Source: Porphyromonas catoniae ATCC 51270
GTDB lineage: Bacteria; Bacteroidota; Bacteroidia; Bacteroidales; Porphyromonadaceae
Length of the DNA stretch: 64,000 nt
Direction: 5' to 3'
Assembly: GCF_000565015.1 (NCBI RefSeq)
Contig: NZ_JDFF01000012.1
Coordinates: forward strand, 62,001-126,000
The notes beneath the pieces were generated by a model. That model made no database searches, was not told the DNA's origin, and saw only the letters and a list, made by a program, of their open reading frames with translations. Of the stretch, positions 57,401-64,000 are shown one piece after another. The position numbers and the translations under genes are program-made. Every line of letters begins with the position of its first letter. The stretch's first letter is position 1.

Positions 57401-58961
57401 AGCCACAGGGAAGATGAGGCTCTTCGGGGTGTTTGAGGATGGCGTGACGGTAGAGGGGAGTGCTGACGTCGAGGATGGTTGTCTCGGGGTACGTCTGTTG
57501 GGGACGCGTTACTTCTTCTCCAAGCAACTCACCTTCACCCCAACCTCAATTCAGTTTAACAATATCCCTGCACGTGATGATGAGGGGCATACGGGACTTA
57601 TCAATGGGGAGATTCGACATCGATACTTTGATGACTTTGAGCTGAACCTAGAGGCTAAGGATCTTGTCCAGATGAAGGTGCTTCAGACGAAGAGTAAGCA
57701 GCGGCTGCCTTTTTATGGTACGGCGTATGGTACGGGCTGGGCACGACTCAAGGGGAAGTTACCGCGCATCCTGCTCGAGGTGAATATGCGCAGTGCCGAG
57801 GGAACGGATGTTACTTTGGACTTCAACAAAACAGATGTCCGCAAGGAAGATCGTCTGATGGTCTTCAAGCCCCTACGCCCCCAGGCTCTACCTGATAGTC
57901 TACTCAATCCCCCTATTGCCCCCATTACAACCGAGGGGGAAACGGAGCTAAGCATGCGGATGGCACTACATGTCACGCCTGAGGCACGCCTCGCACTACG
58001 CCTCGGCTCAAGCAATATACCCAATGAGGTGAAGGCTCGCTGTGAGGGTGATTTGACGATTGATATTCCCCATACAGGAGCTGTCACGACCTATGGTGGA
58101 CTTACCCTACATGAGGGGTCGTACGTGTTTAACTTCGAACAACTCACACGCCGTCGTTTCACTCTACGGGAGGGTGGCACACTTAACTTCCGGGGCGACC
58201 CGATGCAGGCCTCTATTGACCTAAAGGCAGTCTACAGCCTTACAGCCAACATCGCCGACCTCGATGCTGGGCTCTCTACGGAGTCTAAGCGTACACACAT
58301 GCCTGTCAACTGCACGCTACAGCTTAGTGGCATAGTAGCTAAGCCCGACATCACACTTGGTCTAGAGCTCCCAGGGGCAGAGGTAGAGGTGGATCGCCGA
58401 GTGCAGTCACTGGTCAATACGCAGGACGAGCGTAATCGTCAGGTGCTGTATCTGATGACCTTGGGCAAGTTCTATACTCCAGAGAATAGGCGAAATACTA
58501 AGGGAGTCTCAGAGGGATGGGCGACACTGGCCACCACAACCCTATCAGAGCAATTGACGCATCTGCTAGGGAACTTCTCTCGGGATATCCAGCTGGGGAC
58601 AAACATCCGTACAAGTAACTCTGCCTTTGAGGACACTGATATTGAGCTGCTCTTCTCTGGGAGCTGGCTCAACGATCGACTGATTATCAACGGGAATGTA
58701 GGCTATCATGACAATCCCTTCCTGCAAGGGAAGTACATCGGGGAGTTTGACCTAGAGTATAAGCTCAATCACACGGGGACACTCCGTCTGAAGGCCTATA
58801 ACCACTACAACAATATGTACCAGTATCTGCGTCAGTCACTGACGACACAGGGGCTTGGCTTTATGTTCCAAAGACGTTTTGATTCATTCTCTGAGCTTGT
58901 CAATCCGAAGCGTAAGCAGAGAAAAAAACGTACATTTGCTAGCGATAATTCACAACCATAG
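54495..58961 (+). CDS. tamB: TamB-like (DUF490/AsmA-like) envelope bridge protein
   Basis: 1488 aa, inner-membrane-anchored by one N-terminal helix (VVAWIAASLFVLLYLVPLAL, ~17-36). It extends into the periplasm as a long beta-rich groove, which in this family moves lipids or helps outer-membrane assembly. An AsmA-like N-terminus is followed by many repeats of beta strands. The C-terminal DUF490 region (~1050-1460) includes YGGLTLHEGSYVFNFEQL, LRLKAYNHYN and a terminal barrel-like end. The last residues are very basic (KRKQRKKRTF). Length is usual for Bacteroidetes TamB. mdh follows 23 bp later. Confidence 0.86.
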   Translation: MRYWQVNKHFLKVLRVVAWIAASLFVLLYLVPLALFRIPAIQEAAARRVGNFLTELFDSPVQLQRVRLTGWTDIEVQGVMVLDTAGREMLKAERLVGGMTLSDLIYDQEVRITSARLFSASLSLIRDAKTGRLNIQHTIDHLSKPKKDGASMPVDINSIIVRDLGITLEEGGGKRVVVDKLSTRIRRLRFSEGYIGGAIDELSFSLQSGFQLSALTGQAELRSQLLTLRNIQAKFPDSRLSLPLLTLDLRGKGFMLIREAELADSDLALSDLAFLHSTLKDRKEHLALRALYSRAKPNEGQGNISLEIPGLFTLEEHVIARWNPEGKLQRAMLNTEQLYLQAKLITLLSPLLPESTRPYLEYAQRVGSLSYQGELDYNVSGEVKSSGMLRTDQGKWSYQLGVQLEDRSLRQVEAELQTEAFRLSPFLGETLPLDQIATSVRVKAKRTTDQMDDWQVETELTSPEFTYRGYTYRDLNLSLRTLQPHRHEVILNLKDPNATLEAEGAVTFAKGVLRDVDLSLKTNVHPEAIGLTGLLGKYSIEGSGTAHIDELNADRGHGLIALESLTLASEKQRLSLRDIQLQLVGSPETGRLIHLSSPYLTAQLSGRYTLASLLPDLKQSLRHYFPSLLVGDISRPRLLRPARSSYELELNIQHIPDEWVEALHLPVQMDKGGTLRATYQGTTHELTLYAQSPLLRFNGNTFQGLSLNFADRHLQLSSDIRLAKGAEIKGFGITSHVETDSVHTRIDLGQDATGKANGLIDIGTHFSQETNYGVKGTSLNTSFSLAPSRIRINGEDWTIAPAQVQLHQGQVRIHGLDLSSTERRISIDGALSNQPNEYLNVALRKINLLYILQSAGVTFDILDTELTGNAKASLRSGVIQASAEVSSPAFYVKGVDVGALRAGLTFDSKDGRIMLRGHVAQADGGTSDVEGYIRPAGGAGIDLRFDATRLRADFVGKFMDTLFDRVEGRATGKMRLFGVFEDGVTVEGSADVEDGCLGVRLLGTRYFFSKQLTFTPTSIQFNNIPARDDEGHTGLINGEIRHRYFDDFELNLEAKDLVQMKVLQTKSKQRLPFYGTAYGTGWARLKGKLPRILLEVNMRSAEGTDVTLDFNKTDVRKEDRLMVFKPLRPQALPDSLLNPPIAPITTEGETELSMRMALHVTPEARLALRLGSSNIPNEVKARCEGDLTIDIPHTGAVTTYGGLTLHEGSYVFNFEQLTRRRFTLREGGTLNFRGDPMQASIDLKAVYSLTANIADLDAGLSTESKRTHMPVNCTLQLSGIVAKPDITLGLELPGAEVEVDRRVQSLVNTQDERNRQVLYLMTLGKFYTPENRRNTKGVSEGWATLATTTLSEQLTHLLGNFSRDIQLGTNIRTSNSAFEDTDIELLFSGSWLNDRLIINGNVGYHDNPFLQGKYIGEFDLEYKLNHTGTLRLKAYNHYNNMYQYLRQSLTTQGLGFMFQRRFDSFSELVNPKRKQRKKRTFASDNSQP

Positions 58962-58984
58962 TTAATTATACACTTCAACTAATT

Positions 58985-59986
58985 ATGAGCTTCCTCACAC
59001 AAGACAAGCTAACGATCGTCGGCGCAGCTGGCATGATCGGCTCAAACATGGCACAGACAGCTGCCATGATGTCCCTCACCCCCAATATCTGTCTCTATGA
59101 CCCCTTCCCCACAGGACTAGAGGGAGTCGCTGAGGAGATCCGTCACTGTGGTTTCGAGGGACTTAATCTTACCTTTACCTCCTGCATCAAGGAGGCACTC
59201 ACAGGGGCTAAGTATGTGGTTTCCTCGGGTGGTGCACCTCGTAAGGATGGGATGACCCGTGAAGACCTACTCAAGGGGAATGCAGAGATTGCTGCCCAGC
59301 TGGGTAAGGACATCAAGACCTATTGCCCTGATGTACGTCACGTAGTGATCATCTTCAATCCCGCTGACATCACAGGGCTCGTAACGCTCATTCACTCTGG
59401 GCTTCGTCCCGAGCAAGTCACTACACTTGCTGCCCTTGACTCTACACGCCTACAGAGCGAGCTAGCTAAGCACTTCGGCGTTGCACAGAGTGAGGTCGTC
59501 GGTGCTCGTACCTATGGTGGTCATGGCGAGGCTATGGCTGTCTTCTCCAGCGGTGCTACGGTAGCTGGTCAGTCGCTCTCTTCGCTCATCGGTACCGATA
59601 AGCTACCAGAGGCAACTTGGGCAGAGATTAAGGAACGTGTGACCAAGGGTGGGGCAAATATCATCAAGCTCCGTGGACGCTCTTCCTTCCAGAGCCCTGC
59701 ATACGTCTCTATTGAGATGATCCGTGCAGCGATGGGTGGAGCTCCCTTCCGTTGGCCTGCAGGTTGCTATGTGGCTATCCCTGGGCTTGACCATGTGGTC
59801 ATGGGGATGGAGACCGTGATCGACAAGGATGGTGTACATTACTCCCATGAACTGAAGGGTAGTGAGTCTGAAAAGGCAGCCCTGAAGAAGAGCTACGAAC
59901 ATCTAGTGAAGATGCGCGATGAAGTCATTGCTATGGGGGTAATCCCTGCCGTGGCAGACTGGAAGAGCGTTAATCCTAACCTCTAG
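58985..59986 (+). CDS. mdh: Malate dehydrogenase (Bacteroidetes type)
   Basis: NAD-dependent interconversion of malate and oxaloacetate. 333 aa with the Rossmann loop VGAAGMIGSNM, NPADITGLVTLIH, the catalytic region SSGGAPRKDGMTREDLLKGN (substrate Arg) and ARTYGGHGEAMAVFS (catalytic His in the GGHGE block). It provides the reductive branch to fumarate and succinate that feeds MutAB. A lactate-dehydrogenase-like protein is the alternative, but the Arg/His pattern fits malate. It has its own terminator. Confidence 0.88.
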   Translation: MSFLTQDKLTIVGAAGMIGSNMAQTAAMMSLTPNICLYDPFPTGLEGVAEEIRHCGFEGLNLTFTSCIKEALTGAKYVVSSGGAPRKDGMTREDLLKGNAEIAAQLGKDIKTYCPDVRHVVIIFNPADITGLVTLIHSGLRPEQVTTLAALDSTRLQSELAKHFGVAQSEVVGARTYGGHGEAMAVFSSGATVAGQSLSSLIGTDKLPEATWAEIKERVTKGGANIIKLRGRSSFQSPAYVSIEMIRAAMGGAPFRWPAGCYVAIPGLDHVVMGMETVIDKDGVHYSHELKGSESEKAALKKSYEHLVKMRDEVIAMGVIPAVADWKSVNPNL

Positions 59987-60017
59987 ACGCTTGTCGTAGG
60001 GGCTCTTTGCTCCGAAG

Positions 60018-60060
60018 GAGGCTACCGCTGGGTGCGAAAACCCTGCGGTAGCCTCTTTTC
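60018..60060 (+). terminator. Terminator after mdh
   Basis: Perfect 11-bp stem GAGGCTACCGC (60018-60028) with GCGGTAGCCTC (60045-60055), then TTTTCTTTCC. Confidence 0.92.
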
Positions 60061-60130
60061 TTTCCCTATATCCTCGTCCGAGTGAGTCCTTGAAGCCTCG
60101 AGATGGGCGAGTGGGGTAGGCCGTGAGGGA

Positions 60131-60219
60131 ACCCCTAGCATGCATTTGCTGTGATACCCATGCAAGGATTTGTGATGGAATGCATGCAAGGGTCTCTTTT
60201 TGCCCCTTGCAAGGGCTCT
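60131..60219. repeat. Family 2 palindrome array, copy 2
   Basis: Cores at 60131 (ACCCCTAGCATGCATTT), 60156 (ACCCATGCAAGGATTT), 60179 (AATGCATGCAAGGGTCT) and 60203 (CCCCTTGCAAGGGCTCT), separated by 7-8 bp. Same consensus and alternating orientation as the array at 7898-7988. It lies just after the mdh terminator. Confidence 0.8.
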
Positions 60220-60510
60220 GTTCTCCTGCTATGAGGATCTTTGTCATTGGTGCTGTTTGCTCTTCTCCTTTGCCCATGCAGACCTCCCTTCCACAGCATC
60301 TTTAATGTCTCACTGGAGATGTTCGTTTGTGGTGTGCTGGATGTTATGTACCTTTGGTGAGGAGGAAATCCTAGCCCGACATACACAGCCCGTGTAGCAA
60401 AAGGAAGTAGCCCCATAAGATGCACTGCGTGGTGGAGCATGATGGGAGGGTACGGAGATGCAAGTGTGTGGACAGCGAGGGTGCAGAATGCTTTGGTATG
60501 TAGCTCTGAT

Positions 60511-60541
60511 TTTGTTTTAGAGCGGAAAAGCTGTATTTTTG
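60511..60541 (+). promoter_or_regulatory. Promoter of the exbB/exbD operon
   Basis: TTTG (60511-60514), 19-bp spacer, TATTTTTG (60534-60541). A strong consensus match. It implies a leader of about 200 nt before exbB (60749), in which I see no recognised riboswitch. Confidence 0.7.
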
Positions 60542-60748
60542 AAGCCGAAAGAGGTGTGTCTAGCGGTTTCCCTCCCTAGAGACGTAGCCAAGCGGGCCCG
60601 TTTCCCCTCTCTCCTTCATCGTAGCGAGTGTGGTCACCTAGCCTCCTAGAGATTCTCCCTGTCGGAGTGAGGTGGCGACTCCCTACATCGAGTAAAGGAA
60701 TAAGTAAACGAAATAATAAACTTACTAACTCACAAACACTATTCGACA

Positions 60749-61588
60749 ATGAAAAAGTTATTCGCAACGCTCGCTTGCGTAGCTCTTCTCTCTGCCGGCT
60801 TCTCTACAGTGGCTATGGCTCAGAATGCAGACAGCACTGCTGCTGCAGCTCAGGTAGATTCTGCCGCAGCCCCCGCGGAGGCTGTCGCTGCTGCTCCTAG
60901 TGAAGCAGATGCAACCGCTCCAGCTGAAGCTCAGCAGGTCGAAACGAGCTTCCACCAGTCCCTCAAGACAAAGTTCATCGAAGGGGGTGCTGACTTCATG
61001 GCTCTCGTTGCCATCACGCTCGTACTTGGTCTAGCTATCTGTCTAGAACGTATCATCTACCTCAATCTAGCCAACACCAACCCTGATAAGCTCCTCAAGG
61101 ATATCGAAGATGCCCTCATCAAGGAAGGTAACATCGAGAAGGCAAAGGGTATCGCTCGTGACACACGTGGTCCTATCGCTTCCATCGCTTACCAGGCTCT
61201 CCTTCGCGCCGATCAGGGTATCGACATCGCTGAAAAGTCTGTCGTATCCTATGGTGGTGTACAGGGCGGTCTGCTCGAAAAGAACCTCTCATGGATCACC
61301 CTCTTCATCGCTATGGCTCCCTCACTCGGGTTCCTTGGTACGGTCGTAGGTATGGTGCTTGCATTCGATAACATCGAGCGCGTAGGTGATATCAGCCCAA
61401 CGGTCGTAGCAGGTGGTATGAAGGTGGCTCTTATCACGACCATCGGTGGTCTTGTAGTAGCCCTGATCCTTCAGATCTTCTATAACTACATCCTATCCCT
61501 AGTAGAAGGTATCCTGAACCGCATGGAGGATGCTTCCATTAGCCTACTTGACCTCATCGTTAAGTACAACGTAAAGAACAACAAGTAA
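60749..61588 (+). CDS. exbB: MotA/TolQ/ExbB proton channel with an Ala-rich periplasmic N-terminus
   Basis: 279-aa inner-membrane component of the TonB motor. The N-terminal signal-like helix ends near VAMAQ. It is followed by a ~45-residue Ala/Glu/Pro-rich low-complexity segment, then three transmembrane helices: ~83-105 (VAITLVLGLAICLERIIYL), ~190-212 (LFIAMAPSLGFLGTVVGMVL) and ~226-250 (ALITTIGGLVVALILQIFYN). The second and third carry the ExbB/TolQ signature with Thr and Gly residues. The start is preceded by a strong promoter. It is the first of four genes. Confidence 0.92.
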   Translation: MKKLFATLACVALLSAGFSTVAMAQNADSTAAAAQVDSAAAPAEAVAAAPSEADATAPAEAQQVETSFHQSLKTKFIEGGADFMALVAITLVLGLAICLERIIYLNLANTNPDKLLKDIEDALIKEGNIEKAKGIARDTRGPIASIAYQALLRADQGIDIAEKSVVSYGGVQGGLLEKNLSWITLFIAMAPSLGFLGTVVGMVLAFDNIERVGDISPTVVAGGMKVALITTIGGLVVALILQIFYNYILSLVEGILNRMEDASISLLDLIVKYNVKNNK

Positions 61589-61612
61589 TCCTAACTCATA
61601 GTAATAAAGACA

Positions 61613-62086
61613 ATGGCTGTAACTAAGATACGCAAGGTATCCAGCTATACTTTATTAGTCCTATCTGCTATTAGCATCCTCATCTTTATCCTCTTCTTCG
61701 TGGGAGGATCGGAGCTGGACGCTAAGGGTAACAAGGTCTATGAGTATACGGGTGCCCTCCTATACTGGACGTATGCCCTCTTCCTGGTAGTCATCGTTAC
61801 AACGATCGGCTTTGCCTGCAAGAACTTCTTCAACTCCTTCCAGACGAACTCTCGTGGCGCACTGCTCTCTGTGGGTGGTCTCGTAGCCTTCCTTGCTCTT
61901 CTGGGGATCACCTACGCCATCGGTAGCGGTGAGCCAATCCAGGGGCTGAATGAATCGTCCCAAGCCTACAATACATCGGGTTGGCTCAAGGTCACCGATA
62001 TGTGGCTCTACTCAATCTATGTTCTCTTTATCCTAACTGTCGGCGCAGCTATTTGGGGTGGTATCTCCAAGGCACTGAAGAGATAA
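61613..62086 (+). CDS. Four-helix membrane protein of the ExbBD operon
   Basis: 157 aa, no family name assigned. Hydrophobic segments near 11-33, 46-70, 83-103 and 129-152, with short polar loops (SELDAKGNKVYEYTGA, GEPIQGLNESSQAY). It lies between exbB and exbD, 24 bp after exbB, and such a gene recurs in Bacteroidetes operons of this type as far as I know. It may be a Bacteroidetes-specific partner of the proton channel. No catalytic motif is visible. Confidence 0.72.
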   Translation: MAVTKIRKVSSYTLLVLSAISILIFILFFVGGSELDAKGNKVYEYTGALLYWTYALFLVVIVTTIGFACKNFFNSFQTNSRGALLSVGGLVAFLALLGITYAIGSGEPIQGLNESSQAYNTSGWLKVTDMWLYSIYVLFILTVGAAIWGGISKALKR

Positions 62087-62122
62087 GCTTGTAATCAATA
62101 ACGAATAAAAGCAGAAAGCACT

Positions 62123-62734
62123 ATGGCCAAAAGAAAGACGCCCGGTATCAACGGGTCATCGTCAGCCGATATCGCTTTTATGTTGCTTATCTTCTTCTTG
62201 ATTACAACTTCAATGGATACTGATAAGGGGCTGAAGAGGCGTCTGCCTCCTCTTCCTCCAAAGCAACAAGAGCAACAGCAAGTGGAGATCAATGACCGCA
62301 ACGTCATGCGTCTCCTAGTGAATCGTGCCGATGAGATTGTGATCTCTCGTATGAATGCTGGCGGTGGCGACCAGCTCATCCCTGTGAAGCTGGATCAGCT
62401 AAAGGACTACGCTGTTGAATTCATCATGAATCCAGAAGAGAAGCCTTACCTCCCTGAGCTGGAGGTACGTGAAGTCGAGGGTCTCGGCAAGCGTAAGGTT
62501 GTTACCTCTGGGTATGCTATCTCCATCAAGAATGAGGTGGAAACGAGCTATCAGATGTATGTCAACGTGCAGAACGAGCTTATTCGCGCCTACAACGAAG
62601 TATGGGATCGATTTGCTAAGCAAGCCTTCCAAAAGCCTTTCGAAGATCTGACTCCTTCGCAGAAGAAGTCTGTAGCGGATGCCTATCCGATGCATATCTC
62701 CGAGATGCCTTTGTCTAACCTAGCTAAGAAGTAA
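62123..62734 (+). CDS. exbD: ExbD/TolR-family protein 1
   Basis: 203 aa, single N-terminal transmembrane helix (SADIAFMLLIFFLITTSMD, ~14-32). The conserved Asp (D16) of ExbD/TolR is in the helix start. The helix is followed by a Pro/Gln-rich stretch (KRRLPPLPPKQQEQQQ) and a periplasmic domain from ~55. It couples proton flow to TonB. It is longer than the second copy and has extra C-terminal helices. Directly followed by exbD-2. Confidence 0.9.
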   Translation: MAKRKTPGINGSSSADIAFMLLIFFLITTSMDTDKGLKRRLPPLPPKQQEQQQVEINDRNVMRLLVNRADEIVISRMNAGGGDQLIPVKLDQLKDYAVEFIMNPEEKPYLPELEVREVEGLGKRKVVTSGYAISIKNEVETSYQMYVNVQNELIRAYNEVWDRFAKQAFQKPFEDLTPSQKKSVADAYPMHISEMPLSNLAKK

Positions 62735-62739
62735 CAGCA

Positions 62740-63219
62740 ATGGGAAAATTCAGTAAATCAGGTGGGCGTGAGATGCCCGAGTTGAATACCTCTTCTCTCC
62801 CTGACTTGGTCTTTGCCTTCCTGTTCTTCATCATGATGGTGACCTCCATCCGTGAGGTAACCCCTAAGGTAAGTTTCAGCAACCTTCCTTCGGCTACTGA
62901 GCTAACCAAGCTAGAGGAGAAGTCTCTGGTTACCTTCATCTACGTCGGTAAGCCCAATAAGGAGTACCGTGCGATGTATGGGAGTAACTCTGCTATCCAG
63001 CTCAACGATCAGGTAACGCAGAATCCTACGGCGGTCTATAGCTACCTCGAGCAAGCTAAGGCCAAGCTAAAGGATGATCGTCGTTCCCTGATGCAGGTCT
63101 CGCTGAAGGCAGACAAGGAGACGAAGATGAATATCATCTCTCAGATCAAGGAAGAGCTTCGTCGTGCTAATACGCTTAACCTAAGCTACTCTGCACGTCA
63201 AGGCAAAACGAACAATTAG
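62740..63219 (+). CDS. ExbD/TolR-family protein 2
   Basis: 159 aa with one N-terminal helix (DLVFAFLFFIMMVTSIRE, conserved Asp25), then a periplasmic domain. It starts 5 bp after the first exbD. Two ExbD genes in a row are typical of Bacteroidetes TonB systems. The unit ends at a terminator at 63255-63295. Confidence 0.9.
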   Translation: MGKFSKSGGREMPELNTSSLPDLVFAFLFFIMMVTSIREVTPKVSFSNLPSATELTKLEEKSLVTFIYVGKPNKEYRAMYGSNSAIQLNDQVTQNPTAVYSYLEQAKAKLKDDRRSLMQVSLKADKETKMNIISQIKEELRRANTLNLSYSARQGKTNN

Positions 63220-63254
63220 CCTATCGGCTAGCTGTCCACCAGCAAACAGAAATG

Positions 63255-63295
63255 AAATGCCCTGTGGTAGTCTACTACCGCAGGGCATTTCGTTT
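63255..63295 (+). terminator. Terminator of the exbB/exbD operon
   Basis: AAATGCCCTGTGGTAG (63255-63270) pairs with CTACCGCAGGGCATTT (63275-63290), one mismatch, then CGTTTCTTTT. Confidence 0.9.
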
Positions 63296-63903
63296 CTTTT
63301 GGATGCTCTTTTACCTAAGGCCTCTTGCCCTTTCCTTTTGATGTGAAGGACTCGGCTTGTATGAGGTAAAGGGGAAAATATAGTCCAGGTTTAGCTTTGA
63401 CTTCGTATTGAGAATAGCTCCAATGAATGATAAAGGGAGGGGAAGATATAGCCCAGATTGAGTGATAGGAGTAGCTCTCTCTTCCATGTAATATATCTTG
63501 CCTCTGGGGCTAAACCCACTAATATCCGTTACTTCACACATGTATCTGTTCCCTCATGCGGGGTGGCTGCCATCTAGTGTGAAGATTGGGAAGAACAACT
63601 TCTAGCTTTGCGGATAGATCTTGGTGCTAGAGGTGATATGGATATAAGTGAAGACCTAAGACCTAATAGCGGTCTCTAGATAGTAAGACCGGTATCATCC
63701 CTTATATCTATCTCACGTAGCAGTATAAACACCGAGCTAAGAGAAGCCTACGGTGCTAGCCCTAGGAGTAATATGTGGAGTGGATAGGGGAGTGATAGAA
63801 TAGAAAAGAAGAGAACCCGACATATCATGAATGGGTAACTTAGGTGGTTTTGTAATCGCTTGATAGTAAGAGGGGTACGATGGGTATGAGAAGAGAGGTC
63901 AAC
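63296..63903. other. Gene-free region before array E, with a degenerate ~68-bp repeat
   Basis: About 600 bp with no credible gene. Two similar stretches, GGGGAAAATATAGTCCAGG at 63371 and GGGGAAGATATAGCCCAG at 63439, lie ~68 bp apart and share further flanking bases, giving a degenerate direct repeat. A short minus-strand open frame across it has no family match I recognise. Confidence 0.35.
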
Positions 63904-64000
63904 GAGTTATGGTAAGTCGTCGTAACGAGTTATGGTAAGTCGTCGTAACGAGTTGTGGTAAGTCGTGTCAAAAAGTTATGGTAAGTCGTCAGGACGAGTT
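63904..64000. repeat. Family 1 palindrome array E, cut by the window end
   Basis: Cores at 63904, 63927, 63950 and 63973 and the first five bases of a fifth at 63996. 7-bp spacers TCGTAAC, TCGTAAC, TGTCAAA, TCAGGAC. If it follows the other copies it will end near 64011 after five cores. The first two cores and spacers are identical, unlike in the other copies, which suggests recent duplication. Confidence 0.9.

Noticed and set aside
63311-63541. A 76-residue minus-strand open frame as a gene
   Set aside because: No start context, no family motif, and the frame lies over a degenerate DNA repeat; its hydrophobic peptide repeats follow the DNA repeat.

Overview
The window reads as chromosome of a Bacteroidales bacterium, most likely a Porphyromonas-type organism. 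The evidence is a serine palmitoyltransferase for bacterial sphingolipids, a two-subunit methylmalonyl-CoA mutase, meso-diaminopimelate dehydrogenase, an LptD of the Bacteroidetes type, an ExbB/ExbD/ExbD operon and TAnnTTTG promoter boxes. No rRNA, phage, insertion sequence or cas gene was found. Species cannot be fixed by reading alone.

Layout. 1-5.4 kb: the 3' part of a cholesterol-dependent-cytolysin-family gene (5' end outside the window), a lipoprotein with YD-like repeats, and a DUF3575 barrel/lipoprotein pair. 5.6-28.5 kb: mostly minus-strand housekeeping and surface genes: SDR threonine dehydrogenase, a plus-strand GH109-like glycosidase, a tandem ecotin lipoprotein, serine palmitoyltransferase, LptD, methylmalonyl-CoA mutase, SSB, TsaB, exonuclease III, QueC, an AspT-like transporter, DnaK, an outer-membrane protein and a TonB-dependent receptor. 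29.1-46 kb: plus-strand sialic acid lyase and epimerase, an envelope operon (TPR, DUF4292, EnvC-like, RibF), six glycosyltransferases in a row, ketopantoate reductase and an M64 peptidase. 46.6-63.2 kb: ddh, lgt, an A-type flavoprotein, nagB, trmD, a CoA-transferase, tRNA-Thr(CGT), TamB-like, mdh and the exbB/exbD operon.

How the genes work together. Malate dehydrogenase, MutAB and a succinate-type CoA-transferase fit succinate/propionate fermentation. NanA, the AGE-family epimerase and NagB cover most of sialic acid breakdown to fructose-6-phosphate. LptD, TamB, Lgt, ExbBD, the TonB receptor and the glycosyltransferases serve the outer envelope.

The strongest unexplained signal is in the gaps between genes. 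Nine clusters of short near-palindromes were found, in three sequence families. Two families have 16-bp cores separated by exactly 7 bp (23-bp period); the third has a 24-25-bp period. The commonest family occurs five times, in four complete cases as exactly five cores spanning 108 bp, nearly always between one unit's terminator and the next unit's promoter. Other leads are the atypical cytolysin, which lacks the Trp-rich undecapeptide, and the tandem ecotin with lysine at both predicted P1 positions.
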